64,000 nt of DNA from GCA-2731375 sp964590195 (GCA_964590195.1 CAZPWJ010000008.1:1-64000), one strand, 5' to 3'. Positions 34,249 through 43,952 are shown, counted from the first letter of the stretch. A program made the numbers and translations. Notes: generated by a model not told the origin, from the sequence alone.

Positions 34249-35916
34249 TCATCTGTTTCGGGCCGCGCCCGCGTCGACCAGTGAAAAATCTTTGAGCCAT
34301 TGTTTTGTGCTGGCTGGTACGAACCGTGCCTTTTCTTCGACGGGAAATCGGATCGGCAGGCCCGCCATGACATCCGTCGCCTTGTTGTTCCGCTTTGCAA
34401 ACCGGCCATTGACGATGACATGGGGCAATCCCCTGGGCGGCAATCCATTCATGCCGAGTTTGTAATCCGAGCCCTCGGCAACGGCTTCTGGATCGAATAT
34501 GACGATATCCGCGACCATGCCCCGCTGCATGCGGCCGCGAACCTTCAGCTGTTCCAGTCCCATGTCGCCAAGATGCAGCGCGGACCAATAGCTGAGTTGC
34601 GCCAAGGTGAACATGAGCGGCACCCCGTCCTCCCGTGCCATGCGGAGGGCCTTGGTATGGGCGCCGGATGTGCGGGGATGGCCGACGAACCTGGCCGGGT
34701 CGGTATGCCAATTTTGGGACTTGTCGGTTGACCACATTGCATCGCTGGCAACGACCATGTGAGGCATTCTGAGCCACGACTTCATCCATTTCTTGCGCGG
34801 TGGATTGAAGCCGATGACGATCCGGGAAGGATCTTCTTTTGCGATCTTCAAGTATTCGTTCTTGTTCAGGTATTTGTCCTGGGTGGGGTCGTACATCACG
34901 TCTTCGTATTTCAGGCCCAACATGCCTTCGATGGCTTCCGGCCTGAAGGCATCGGCGCCAATCGCCGACGACCCGGCGGCATAGGGATAATATTCGGACC
35001 ACATGTTCATGCCCATTTTACGGGCCATCTGCAATTTTTCCTCAATCTCCCACCAACCGTAATCATTATTGTGCATGTAGAGCATGGGCGCTTTCAGCAG
35101 AACCGCATTTGTAAACACTTCGGCGAAGCCGAGGGCGGCCTCTGTTGGTGTCTTCGAGCTTGTGTGAAAGCGCGCGTGCACGGCCATGGGGCGGTCGTAG
35201 CGGGCCGCCACGCGCTGGGCCTCGAACATCTCGTAGGTGCTGATGCCCCTGCTGGCGTATCCCACGGTGGATCCCACGCAAAGCGCGCCCTGGCGCAGGT
35301 TCTCGTCAAGGATCTTGGAAATCCCGTTTATCTGTTCAAGACTGCTGACCGTGACCGACCAGCCCGCAACATTGTCGCCTTTCAAGGATTCGGCCCGCAT
35401 TTCCAACATATCAGCCGCGTCGACCGGTCCTGAAATATCCAGACCATCATGGATCACCATACGGGCCATTTCCTGGGATGTGCATTGGCCGTAATTGATC
35501 GGCCATTTCTCTTTTTCACGATCGTACCAGGCCGCGATGTTAAGGGCGCCAACCTCGAAATCCATGCCGGTTGTCACACCGTCCATCATGCTCATTTTGA
35601 TGTTGAATTTGTTGCTGCTGTGGGTGTGGGTGTCAATAAAACCGGCGGTCACCACATGTCCCGCGGCGTCGATCGTCTCTTTACCTTTGATTTTGTCCTT
35701 GGTGATCTCGGCTATCTTGTCCGCCCGGACGCAAACATTGCGAATCCCGTCGAACCTGGTCTCCGGGTCCATCACCCGGCCATTCAGGATGGCGATGTCG
35801 CAACCCTTGGAAAATGCGGGGCCCATCGTCAACGCAAACAAAGACCCGCTCGTTACAAGCGCGGCGGCGACCGCGCCGATCGTTCGAGAAAGAGCGCCCA
35901 CGCCGAACCCTCCCAT
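34249..35916 (-). CDS. Exported N-acyl-D-amino-acid deacylase-like amidohydrolase
   Basis: 555 residues. An N-terminal signal peptide (GAVAAALVTSGSLFALTMGP) precedes the amidohydrolase domain. DIAILNGRVMDPETRFDGIR, AGFIDTHTHSS (metal-binding HxH) and VTTGMDFEVG match the D-aminoacylase/dihydroorotase-like branch, but GC-D-aminoacylase metal Cys and Lys positions are not conserved exactly, and the substrate may be different. It is the first gene of a two-gene operon with the exported amidohydrolase downstream. Confidence 0.8.
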   Translation of the reverse strand: MGGFGVGALSRTIGAVAAALVTSGSLFALTMGPAFSKGCDIAILNGRVMDPETRFDGIRNVCVRADKIAEITKDKIKGKETIDAAGHVVTAGFIDTHTHSSNKFNIKMSMMDGVTTGMDFEVGALNIAAWYDREKEKWPINYGQCTSQEMARMVIHDGLDISGPVDAADMLEMRAESLKGDNVAGWSVTVSSLEQINGISKILDENLRQGALCVGSTVGYASRGISTYEMFEAQRVAARYDRPMAVHARFHTSSKTPTEAALGFAEVFTNAVLLKAPMLYMHNNDYGWWEIEEKLQMARKMGMNMWSEYYPYAAGSSAIGADAFRPEAIEGMLGLKYEDVMYDPTQDKYLNKNEYLKIAKEDPSRIVIGFNPPRKKWMKSWLRMPHMVVASDAMWSTDKSQNWHTDPARFVGHPRTSGAHTKALRMAREDGVPLMFTLAQLSYWSALHLGDMGLEQLKVRGRMQRGMVADIVIFDPEAVAEGSDYKLGMNGLPPRGLPHVIVNGRFAKRNNKATDVMAGLPIRFPVEEKARFVPASTKQWLKDFSLVDAGAARNR

Positions 35917-36018
35917 CTATTGCCGGTCAAAATAAAGTTCCGTTACCCGCGATGAGATAGGTCGAAAATTCCAGGCGGCAAATTAAGAAGGCCGCAATTT
36001 ATGTTCCCTAATGTGGCG

Positions 36019-36945
36019 CTAGTCCCCGCGCAGCCAGGCCTGGGCCAGTTGATGGGCAATCGCCAACGGTGCGGGCATGCGCAGCTTGGATTGATCCTGC
36101 CAGCTGTTGACCATGTCGTGGACCTCCGTGCGGCTGAACCAGCGGGCCTCTTCCAGTTCCTCCGGATCCACGTTGATCTCGGTCGTCTCGGCATGGGCGA
36201 AACAGCCCATCATCAGGGATGACGGGAAGGGCCATGGCTGCGAGAAGACATAGCGCACTTCGCCGACCTTGATGCCGGCTTCCTCGAAAACCTCGCGGCG
36301 GACTGTTTCCTCGATGGTTTCGCCTGGTTCCATGAAGCCGGCCAGGGCGGAATAGCTGTTGGGCGCGAAGATCTTTTGCCGGCCCAACAGGCAGTTCTCG
36401 CCATCCAGCACCAGCATGATTGTAACCGGGTCGGTGCGCGGGAAATGCATGGCGCCGCAGTCTTCATCCTCGCACTTGCGGGAATAGCCGGCTTCGCCCA
36501 TTTCCGAGGGCTTGCCGCAGACCGAGCAATAGCCGTGCCGGGCATGCCAATCGATCATGGAGCGCGCCTGTGCCAAAATCGCCGCGTCCTCCGGGCTGCA
36601 CGAGGCGGCGGCACTGCGTACATCGACCCATTTGCCGTATTCCTGCAACGGCGCGTCTTTGCGATGTGAACCCGCGCCGGAGACATCGATGGCAAAATGC
36701 GAGATGCCATTGATCTGACCCAGCAACAAGGTGGTCGCGCCCTGATTGAGGAAGCGCTGTACGTCTTCCTTGCGGCACCAGCCGATACGCAAATCCTCGC
36801 CCGGCATCATCAAGGGGCGCAATTGCCACATGGGCAGAAAGCACGTCGCCGCGCCGTTCATTTCCTCTTTCAGCCATTGCGCATTGCGCCGTTCGTTGCC
36901 CATGCGGTTCAGGGGGCTGCCGGCGAAGGTGTTGATGAACTCCAT
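36019..36945 (-). CDS. nudC: NAD(H) pyrophosphatase, Nudix family
   Basis: 308 residues. A four-Cys zinc ribbon (CSVCGKPSEMG, then CEDEDC) precedes the Nudix box GFMEPGETIEETVRREVFEE with AGI after it. The NudC-specific SQPWPFPSSLM motif follows. It hydrolyses NAD(H) to NMN(H) and AMP and can remove NAD caps from RNA. The gene is monocistronic by position, with about 100-190 bases of non-coding sequence on either side. Confidence 0.93.
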   Translation of the reverse strand: MEFINTFAGSPLNRMGNERRNAQWLKEEMNGAATCFLPMWQLRPLMMPGEDLRIGWCRKEDVQRFLNQGATTLLLGQINGISHFAIDVSGAGSHRKDAPLQEYGKWVDVRSAAASCSPEDAAILAQARSMIDWHARHGYCSVCGKPSEMGEAGYSRKCEDEDCGAMHFPRTDPVTIMLVLDGENCLLGRQKIFAPNSYSALAGFMEPGETIEETVRREVFEEAGIKVGEVRYVFSQPWPFPSSLMMGCFAHAETTEINVDPEELEEARWFSRTEVHDMVNSWQDQSKLRMPAPLAIAHQLAQAWLRGD

Positions 36946-37131
36946 TAATCCGTCCGTCTTTTTCTACTGCTGAAATCAAACTGTTGGCGCGAAGGGTGCC
37001 ACAAGCGGCATCAGACGGCAAATCGGCGGCAAATCGGGAACGAAATCGATCATTGCGCTCGGGGCCCGCTGCCGCGATTATGGCCGAAATACAAAAATTC
37101 GAAATGCCATCATTCAGAGCGGAATAAAATC

Positions 37132-38760
37132 ATGGAAACGTTAAAGGCGGATGTCTGGGTCATCGGTTCGGGTGCGGCGGGCTTGATGGCCGCGATCAAG
37201 GCCAAGCAGGCGGGCGCCGATGTCGCCGTCGTCGGCAAAAGCGGTCCGGGCAAAGGGACCGCGACCACCTTTGCCGTTGGCGGCTTCGCCGGACCCTGGG
37301 ATGGTCAGTCGGAAGATGAATACAAGGAACGGGTGCTGACCGCCGGGCGCGGCCTGAACGAAAATGAATTGGTGGATATCGCGGCGTCGGAGGCGGGCGA
37401 GCGTTTCCAGGATTTGATTGATTGGGGTTTGAACTCCAAATCAGCACCGGGTGTCTTCATGGCCCTGCCCAAGGGCGATCCGGGCGACCGTATCCCGGTC
37501 TGGGGCCGGGAGATCGTGCATACCATGGTGGCCAAGGCCGAAGAAGTCGGTGTGCGCTTCGTCAATAATCTAGTGGTCCGTTCCATAGCTTCCGGAGAGG
37601 ATGGCGTCTGCATCTCCGCCTATGGGGCCAGGCAGCGGCAATGGATGGAACTGCGCGGCGGCGCGGTGATCCTGGCCGCGGGCGGCGCCGGCGCGCTGTT
37701 CCAGCATCACGACAATCCCAAACGCATGGGCGGTGATTCCCATACTCTGGCCTACGAGGCCGGCTGCGTGATGCAGGATATGGAGTTCGTGCAATTCTAT
37801 CCCGTCGCGATCGCCGAACCAGGCAAGGCGGTCTTCGTGATCGAACCCGAAGGTGCCGATCTGGGCCATCTGAGCAACGCGGCCGGTGAGGATATCCTTG
37901 ATAAATACGATATCACGGTGCGGCCCGCCGCCACTCACGCCCGCGATGCACTGTCCCAGGCGCTGTTTCAGGAGGTCGAAAACCATGACGGCGCGGTCTA
38001 CATTGATCTGACCAAGGTAACCAAGGAGGAATGGTGCGCCAATCCCATATCGGCCACCAAGTGGGCCTACCTGGACAGCAAATACAATGCCTGGAAGCAG
38101 AAACTGCGGGTTGCCCCGGTGGCGCATTTCTCGGGCGGCGGCGCCCGTACGGATGCCCATGGCGCGACCAATATTCCCGGCCTGTACGCGGCGGGCGAGG
38201 CCGCGGGCGGTATGCACGGGGCCAACCGCATGGGCGGCAATGCCCTGACCGAATGTCTGGTCTTTGGCCAGCGCGCCGGCCTGGCGGCGACCGAATTCGC
38301 CAAGGGCAAGGACCAGGGCGCCAAGGCAGCGGCGCCCAAGGCATTGCCCGAGGGCGGCGAGCCACAGGAAGACGCGGATGCCCTCCGCACCGAGCTGGGC
38401 CGGGTGATGTGGCAGTATGGCGGTATCCGCCGGGACGCCGCGGGCCTGGCCACCGGCCTGGAGAAAGTTCGCGCCATCGCGGCCCAGGCCGCGCGCACCC
38501 GTGGCGTCAACGAGCCGCGCAAATTGGAGAAATATCTTGAAACTCAGCTCGCCGCCGGCGCCGCCGAGTTGATCATCCAGGCTGCCACCCGCCGTGAGGA
38601 AAGCCGGGGCGCACACGCGCGCGCGGACTTCCCCGCCGCCGATGACGAAAACTGGCGCGGCCATCTAAAAGTCGTGCGTCAGGCGGATGGTCCGAACTGG
38701 TGGTTCGATGCCTTGACTGAGGATGGGGATGAAGAGGAAGGCATTCAGGCGGCGGAATAG
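37132..38760 (+). CDS. FAD-dependent oxidoreductase of the fumarate reductase/NadB type
   Basis: 542 residues. VWVIGSGAAGLMAAIKAKQAG is the FAD dinucleotide fold, GGAVILAAGGAGALFQHHDN the second FAD segment, and GMHGANRMGGNALTECLVFG the closing motif shared by succinate dehydrogenase/fumarate reductase flavoproteins and L-aspartate oxidase. The C-terminal helical domain (VMWQYGGIRRDAAGL, then ATRREESRGAHARAD) also belongs to that group. No iron-sulfur or membrane subunit is adjacent, so it is likely a soluble oxidase or reductase such as a NadB relative or adenylylsulfate-reductase-like protein. Substrate uncertain. Confidence 0.83.
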   Translation: METLKADVWVIGSGAAGLMAAIKAKQAGADVAVVGKSGPGKGTATTFAVGGFAGPWDGQSEDEYKERVLTAGRGLNENELVDIAASEAGERFQDLIDWGLNSKSAPGVFMALPKGDPGDRIPVWGREIVHTMVAKAEEVGVRFVNNLVVRSIASGEDGVCISAYGARQRQWMELRGGAVILAAGGAGALFQHHDNPKRMGGDSHTLAYEAGCVMQDMEFVQFYPVAIAEPGKAVFVIEPEGADLGHLSNAAGEDILDKYDITVRPAATHARDALSQALFQEVENHDGAVYIDLTKVTKEEWCANPISATKWAYLDSKYNAWKQKLRVAPVAHFSGGGARTDAHGATNIPGLYAAGEAAGGMHGANRMGGNALTECLVFGQRAGLAATEFAKGKDQGAKAAAPKALPEGGEPQEDADALRTELGRVMWQYGGIRRDAAGLATGLEKVRAIAAQAARTRGVNEPRKLEKYLETQLAAGAAELIIQAATRREESRGAHARADFPAADDENWRGHLKVVRQADGPNWWFDALTEDGDEEEGIQAAE

Positions 38761-38775
38761 TGCTGTTGCCGCACC

Positions 38776-40155
38776 CTATGTCGCGCCGGGCTCGCCCATG
38801 CCGACCTGGCCCACATAGCTGGTGTCCTGGACGTAGAGATTGCTGAGCGCATCGGCGACGAACGCCTCGGTGAATATGGGTGCGATGCCCTCGTATTTGC
38901 AGGCCGCGACCACCTGGTCGACGATGAACTTCGGCTGATAACAGGCCAGGGGCTTTTTCACCGTCTCGCGCAGTTCATGCACCACATAGGCGAAGATCTC
39001 GTCGGACAGTTCCAGGCCCTGTTTGGCAGCGACGGCGGTGAAGATGGCGCGAAACGCCTCCTCCGACGGCATCAGGGTCTCCAGCTTGTAGGGAATGCGG
39101 CGCAGGAATGCCGGATCCATCAGATCATCGGGCGCCAGATTGGTGGAAAAAATCACCAGTTCGTCAAACGGTATGGTGAATGCCTTGCCGGAAAACAGCG
39201 TCAAATTGTCGACACGCGATTGCAGCGGCACAATCCAGCGGTTCAGGATTTCCTCCGGACTGACTTTTTGCCGGCCGAAATCGTCAATAATAAATGTGCC
39301 GTTCAAGGCCTTCACATGCAGGGGTGCTTCGTAGAATTTTGCGAATTCATTGAAACGCAGGTCCAGCATTTCCAACGTCAACTCGCCCCCCGTCACCACC
39401 ACCGGACGCTTGCAGGCCACCCAGCGGCGGTCGTTCTTGGCCCGGCGCAGGGTCGGGCGCGCGGGTTCGCCCGTGCCGGGGGCATCAATTTCCTTGTGCA
39501 CCGCCGGGTCGAAGACCTTGACGATGGCGCCGTCGATAATGAAGCAATGGGGGATATAGACCACCGTCTCGAATATCTCGGCGACTTTCTCGGCCACCGT
39601 GGTCTTGCCGTTGCCGGCGGGGCCGTAAATGAGAATGCTATGGCCGGAATTGATCGCCGGTCCCAGCCGCTTGGTGAATTCCTCGGGCACGACGATGTCG
39701 GCGAAGGCCGCGGCAATATCCTCCTTGGAAACCCGTTCGCCGCCGATATTCTGCATTTTGATGCGGGCCTGAAATTCCTCCAGCGGCACTGGCGCGGGGC
39801 CGAAATACTGGTTTTGCCCGCAGGCATCAATGGCCGCCTGCTGGCCTTCGCGGGAGAGTTGATAGCGCACCGCGGCGGCGGCTCCCGCACCCGATGATCC
39901 GGTGGCGACCATTAATTTTCGGTCGACCATCTCGGTGCAGACGACGTTGATAATATTGTCCGGCAGTTTGGTTGCCTGGGTGAACTGTGCGACATCCACC
40001 AGGTTTTCCAGATACATGCCCTTGGCGATCAGATTTATCAGGAAGGCCATGTCGAGGCCGGTATCTTCAATACGCATGGGTGCGGGCGGCACCGGGTTGC
40101 TATTCGGTTTTTCTGGTTCCGCCGCCGCGCCGGCAACGGGCGTGACCTGTTCCAT
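38776..40155 (-). CDS. AAA+ family ATPase with unknown N-terminal domain
   Basis: 459 residues. Residues 25-125 form an uncharacterised, partly helical domain with winged-helix character (TKLPDNIINVVCTEMVDRK). An AAA core follows: Walker A GPAGNGKTT (178-186), Walker B TFIIDDFGRQ (near 290), and sensor FSTNL. No protease, helicase or response-regulator part is seen, and no partner is obvious from the neighbours. Such stand-alone ATPases occur in many alphaproteobacteria and are sometimes placed with pilus or secretion genes, which are absent here. Confidence 0.75.
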   Translation of the reverse strand: MEQVTPVAGAAAEPEKPNSNPVPPAPMRIEDTGLDMAFLINLIAKGMYLENLVDVAQFTQATKLPDNIINVVCTEMVDRKLMVATGSSGAGAAAAVRYQLSREGQQAAIDACGQNQYFGPAPVPLEEFQARIKMQNIGGERVSKEDIAAAFADIVVPEEFTKRLGPAINSGHSILIYGPAGNGKTTVAEKVAEIFETVVYIPHCFIIDGAIVKVFDPAVHKEIDAPGTGEPARPTLRRAKNDRRWVACKRPVVVTGGELTLEMLDLRFNEFAKFYEAPLHVKALNGTFIIDDFGRQKVSPEEILNRWIVPLQSRVDNLTLFSGKAFTIPFDELVIFSTNLAPDDLMDPAFLRRIPYKLETLMPSEEAFRAIFTAVAAKQGLELSDEIFAYVVHELRETVKKPLACYQPKFIVDQVVAACKYEGIAPIFTEAFVADALSNLYVQDTSYVGQVGMGEPGAT

Positions 40156-40251
40156 TGCGCCTAACCTCCCGATTAATCTGGTTGCTCACTTCCCTACGGA
40201 TATCAGTCCTGGCTATGATGATAGTCCGGGAACGAAGGAAAGAGTAGCGTC

Positions 40252-41742
40252 ATGACGGATGAACTAACCGTATTAAGCGCCTGCCAGGCCGTGCAGCGCC
40301 TGGAAAAGGGCGATGTTACGCCGCTGGAACTGATCGATGCCGCGGCGGCGCGGATCGCCGAAGTCGAACCGCAGATCAATGCCCTGCCCACCCTTTGTCT
40401 GGACCGTGCCCGGGCCCATGCTGAACGCCTGATGGCGGGTGAAGGCCGGGAGGCGGCGGGCCAGCCGGGCTGGCTGGCCGGACTGCCCGTGGCAATCAAG
40501 GATTTGATGGATGTGGGCGGCGTGCGCACCACTTATGGCTCGCCGATTTTTGCCGAGCATGTGCCTGACGCCTCCCACCCCCTGGTGCAGCGGATCGAAC
40601 GCATGGGCGGTATTGTCATCGGCAAATCGAATACGCCCGAATTCGGCGCCGGCGGCTCCACTTTCAACGAGGTGTTCGGCAAGACCCGCAATCCCTGGAA
40701 TACCTCGCTGACGCCGGCGGGCTCCACGGGCGGCGGCGCCGCGGCCTTGGCGGCGGGCGAGATCTGGCTGGCCCATGGCAGCGATCATGGCGGCAGCCTG
40801 CGCCGGCCCGCCACCTATACGTCCGTGGTCGGCTTGCGCCCTTCGCCGGGGCGGGTGACGCGGGGCACCGTTAATACCATGTTTTCGCCCCTCTCGGTGC
40901 AAGGCCCCATGGCCCGCAACGTTCCCGACCTGGCCCTGTTTCTGGATGCCATGGCTGGCTTCTGTCCCACCGATCCCCTGACCTTTGACGCGCCGGCGGT
41001 GTCCTTCAGCCAGGCGGTGGCGGAGGCGAAGGTTCCACTGCGTATTGCCTATGCCGAGACCATTGGCGGCTCTCCCGTCGACAAGGAAACCCGCGACATC
41101 TGCCGCGAGGCGATGAAGATTTTCGAAAAGCTGGGCGCCGAGGTCGAGGAAATCAGTATCGATATCCATGATCTGGAGGGCACTTTTCTGGCCCTTCGTT
41201 CGCAGCAGTTCGTGATCGACCGGGAACTGCAATTGCAAAGCCACCGGGATCTGATCAAGCCGGATATCATCTGGAACACGGAACTGGGCCTGAAGCAGTC
41301 GATCTCGGACCTGGCCAAGGCCGAGCGCGGCCGCGCCGCGCTTTATGGGCGCTTCGTGGAACTATTCGGACAATATGACCTGATCGTCACGCCAGGGGCC
41401 AATACCCCGGCTTTCGATGTCAATTTGCGCCATCCGGAGGCCATTGATGGCGTCAAGCTGGAGCATTACATGGCCGCATCGTTGCTGACGGCGGCGGTTA
41501 CCCTGTCGGCCTCGCCGGCCTTGTCGTTGCCCTGCGGTTTTGATCAGTTTGGCCGTCCGGTCGGTCTGCAATTGGTCGCCCCGCCACGCGGCGAGGCGCC
41601 CTTGCTGGCCGCCGGCGCCCTGTACGAAGCGGAGAGCGGCTTGGACAAACAGCTGCCCATCGATCCGCGCCCGGGCACCGTGCCGCCCGCGGGAGGCAAC
41701 TATCCGTTTGATTTACAGGAAAGATTCAAAACGGGTTATTAG
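40252..41742 (+). CDS. Amidase signature family enzyme
   Basis: 496 residues. The catalytic Ser-cisSer-Lys triad is complete: Lys83 in PVAIKDLMDV, cis-Ser158 in AGSTGGGAA and nucleophile Ser182 in GSDHGGSLRRPA, with the 24-residue spacing seen in GatA. It hydrolyses carboxamides. It is not GatA in context, since gatB and gatC are absent. Typical relatives degrade aliphatic or aryl amides. The start ATG 40252 is preceded by GAAAGAG. Confidence 0.87.
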   Translation: MTDELTVLSACQAVQRLEKGDVTPLELIDAAAARIAEVEPQINALPTLCLDRARAHAERLMAGEGREAAGQPGWLAGLPVAIKDLMDVGGVRTTYGSPIFAEHVPDASHPLVQRIERMGGIVIGKSNTPEFGAGGSTFNEVFGKTRNPWNTSLTPAGSTGGGAAALAAGEIWLAHGSDHGGSLRRPATYTSVVGLRPSPGRVTRGTVNTMFSPLSVQGPMARNVPDLALFLDAMAGFCPTDPLTFDAPAVSFSQAVAEAKVPLRIAYAETIGGSPVDKETRDICREAMKIFEKLGAEVEEISIDIHDLEGTFLALRSQQFVIDRELQLQSHRDLIKPDIIWNTELGLKQSISDLAKAERGRAALYGRFVELFGQYDLIVTPGANTPAFDVNLRHPEAIDGVKLEHYMAASLLTAAVTLSASPALSLPCGFDQFGRPVGLQLVAPPRGEAPLLAAGALYEAESGLDKQLPIDPRPGTVPPAGGNYPFDLQERFKTGY

Positions 41743-41806
41743 AGCAATTTTCAATTTTCTGGCATCGCGTACGCGGCCAGGTAATTGATTCAATTGCTCT
41801 ATTTTT
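41741..41806 (+). terminator. Terminator of the amidase gene
   Basis: AGAGCAATT (41741-41749) and AATTGCTCT (41792-41800) pair, with CTGGC/GGCCAG possible inside, followed by ATTTTT. The hairpin starts at the stop codon of the amidase gene and ends in a T-run, the expected form of a rho-independent terminator. Confidence 0.6.
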
Positions 41807-41813
41807 AAGGGGC

Positions 41814-41841
41814 GAAGCATGTTTTGAAAAAACATGCTTTC
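41814..41841. repeat. Short perfect palindrome before ffs
   Basis: AAGCATGTTTT (41815-41825) and AAAACATGCTT (41829-41839) are perfect inverted arms around a 3-base loop (GAA). It lies between the amidase terminator and the SRP RNA gene. The CATGTTTT/AAAACATG core is the same as in the longer palindrome at 3592-3640. Confidence 0.55.
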
Positions 41842-41881
41842 GTGACTTGCGAATCTGGAGGCAAAAGCCGATAAAGCGCGC

Positions 41882-41976
41882 GGAAGGGCGGTTACGGACG
41901 TACCGCTTGCCAATCCGGTCAGGACCGAAAGGTAGCAGCCGTAACAAGTCTGGTCCGGGTCGTTGACCGTTCTTCC
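41882..41976 (+). ncRNA. ffs: Small signal recognition particle RNA (4.5S RNA)
   Basis: The highly conserved SRP RNA apex is present: GGTCAGG (41917-41923), ACCGAAAGG and AGCAGCC (41934-41940). The ends pair: GGAAGGGCGGT at 41882-41892 with ACCGTTCTTCC at 41966-41976 (with two G-T pairs), giving a hairpin of about 95 nt. This RNA binds the Ffh protein to target nascent membrane proteins. Lying just before dnaX-ybaB-recR, it matches the gene order common in alphaproteobacteria. Confidence 0.92.
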
Positions 41977-42041
41977 ACCTCATTCCCCCAGTTCATCCCA
42001 TTTATATGTTTGCCCCGCCGTGCTAGCCTGTAGGCAGAGCC

Positions 42042-43952
42042 ATGAACGAGATTGATATGGATAGCGCGGTGCCGGGCGGCAACGAAGGTGCGTCAAATGA
42101 CGACGCCGCCTATCGGGTATTGGCGCGGAAATATCGCCCGCAAGATTTTAGCCAACTGGTGGGTCAGGAGGCGCTGGTCCGCACCATCACCAATGCCATA
42201 CGGGAAGAGCGTATCGCGCATGCTTTCATCCTGACCGGGGTGCGCGGCGTGGGCAAGACCACCACGGCGCGAATCATTGCTCGCTCCTTGAATTGCATCG
42301 GTGCCGACGGCCTGGGCGGGCCCACCGTTGAACCCTGCGGGGTTTGCGAACATTGCATCGCAATCGCCGAATCGCGCCATGTGGATGTCCTGGAAATGGA
42401 TGCCGCCTCCCGCACCGGCGTCGACAATATGCGGGAATTATTGGAAGGCGTGCGTTATCTGCCCGCCTCGGCCCGCTACAAGATCTACATCATCGATGAA
42501 GTGCACATGCTCTCCACCGAGGCCTTCAATGCCTTGCTGAAAACCCTGGAAGAGCCGCCCAGCCACGTAAAGTTCATCTTCGCCACCACGGAAACGCGCA
42601 AGCTGCCGGTCACCGTGCTGTCGCGCTGTCAGCGCTTTGATCTGCGCCGGGTCGGCGCCGAGCTGTTGGTCAGCCATTTCGCCGGCATTGTCGAGGCCGA
42701 AGGTGCCACGGCGGAGGCCGAGGCGCTGAACCTGATCGCCGGCGCCGCCGAAGGCTCGGTGCGTGACGGTCTCTCGCTGCTGGACCAGGCCATCGCCCAT
42801 TGCGGCGGCCAGGTCACGGCGGAACAGGTACGTGAAATGCTGGGTCTGGCCGACCGGGTGCGGATCTATGATTTGTTCGAGGATTTGATGAAGGGCGATG
42901 TGGCCGCCGCCCTGGCGCAATTGCGGGAGCAATACGACCTGGGCGCCGATCCCGAAGTGGTTTTGCGCGACCTGTTGGAATTGACCCATTTGCTGACCCG
43001 CCTGCAGGTCGCGCCCGAGGCCGGCGCCGATCCCGGCCTTTCGGAAATGGAACGGCAACGGGCCGAGGCCCTGGCAAGTGGGCTGTCCATGCCCGTGTTG
43101 GCGCGGACCTGGCAGATGTTGTTGAAGGGTCTGGGCGAGGTGCGCGGCGCGCCGTCGGCTTTGGCGGCGGCGGAAATGATTCTGATCCGTCTGGCCTATA
43201 GCACCGATCTGCCGAACCCGATTGATGCGGTACGACAGGTTACCGGGGCCAAGAGCGAAACCCAAGCGGCGCCGTCGACCAGCGCGCCGGCAAGCGCCGC
43301 GCCGCCGGCAGGCTCGGCCGCGAACATGACCTCGGCGCCCGCACCTGCCGCGCCGGCGCCGAGTAACGCTCCAACGGCACAGATGGGTGGCGGCGCCGCC
43401 GCATCCGCCCAGGCCCAGATGGTGCCGGAAGAGATGCCTGACTACATCATGGAGGCTATTCCCGACCCGGTCGAGGAGCAGCCCGATGAAGTGCCTGAAA
43501 TGGCCACGGCGGACGATTTTGGCCAGCAGGAGCCCATCACCATCGACAGTTTCGCCGCCATCGTGGCCCGGGCGCGGGAGGCGCGGGAGGGGCATCTGTA
43601 TCATCATCTGATGGAGGATGTGCGGCTGGTCGAATTCCGCGACGGGCATCTGGAAATCCGCCCCGAGGATAATGCCCCGGCGGATTTAGCCAACAAGCTG
43701 CGCGCCAAGTTGGATGACTGGACCGGCGAGACCTGGGCCGTGGTGATAAACGCCCAGGCGGAGGGCGAGGCGCCCCTGGCCGTTCAGCAACGTCAGGCGG
43801 AAGCCGATCTATTGGCTGACACACAGGCAGACCCCCTGGTGCAGGCCGTGCTTGATACTTTTCCCGGTGCCAAAATTACCGAGGTCCGACCTCTAGGCGT
43901 TGGCGGAGGCAGCGGGGCCGGTAGTATTTCGAATGGAGACGAAGAACGATGA
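42042..43952 (+). CDS. dnaX: DNA polymerase III subunits gamma/tau
   Basis: 636 residues. GVRGVGKTTTARIIARSLNC is the Walker A of the clamp loader ATPase, CGVCEHC is the zinc module, and IIDEVHMLSTEAFNALLKTL carries Walker B. An Ala/Pro-rich linker follows around residues 400-470, then an acidic, conserved C-terminal tau domain. The ATPase core loads the beta clamp; the tail contacts polymerase III alpha. I found no slippery A-AAA-AAG-type heptamer, so a truncated gamma form by frameshift is not suggested. Its stop overlaps the next start (ATGA). Confidence 0.95.
   Translation: MNEIDMDSAVPGGNEGASNDDAAYRVLARKYRPQDFSQLVGQEALVRTITNAIREERIAHAFILTGVRGVGKTTTARIIARSLNCIGADGLGGPTVEPCGVCEHCIAIAESRHVDVLEMDAASRTGVDNMRELLEGVRYLPASARYKIYIIDEVHMLSTEAFNALLKTLEEPPSHVKFIFATTETRKLPVTVLSRCQRFDLRRVGAELLVSHFAGIVEAEGATAEAEALNLIAGAAEGSVRDGLSLLDQAIAHCGGQVTAEQVREMLGLADRVRIYDLFEDLMKGDVAAALAQLREQYDLGADPEVVLRDLLELTHLLTRLQVAPEAGADPGLSEMERQRAEALASGLSMPVLARTWQMLLKGLGEVRGAPSALAAAEMILIRLAYSTDLPNPIDAVRQVTGAKSETQAAPSTSAPASAAPPAGSAANMTSAPAPAAPAPSNAPTAQMGGGAAASAQAQMVPEEMPDYIMEAIPDPVEEQPDEVPEMATADDFGQQEPITIDSFAAIVARAREAREGHLYHHLMEDVRLVEFRDGHLEIRPEDNAPADLANKLRAKLDDWTGETWAVVINAQAEGEAPLAVQQRQAEADLLADTQADPLVQAVLDTFPGAKITEVRPLGVGGGSGAGSISNGDEER

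Noticed and set aside
32821..35916. CRISPR array or phage element in the window
   Set aside because: No regularly spaced repeats, integrase or phage structural genes were found here or elsewhere in the window.
42042..43952. Programmed frameshift in dnaX producing the gamma form
   Set aside because: I found no A-run slippery heptamer with a downstream hairpin in the expected place.
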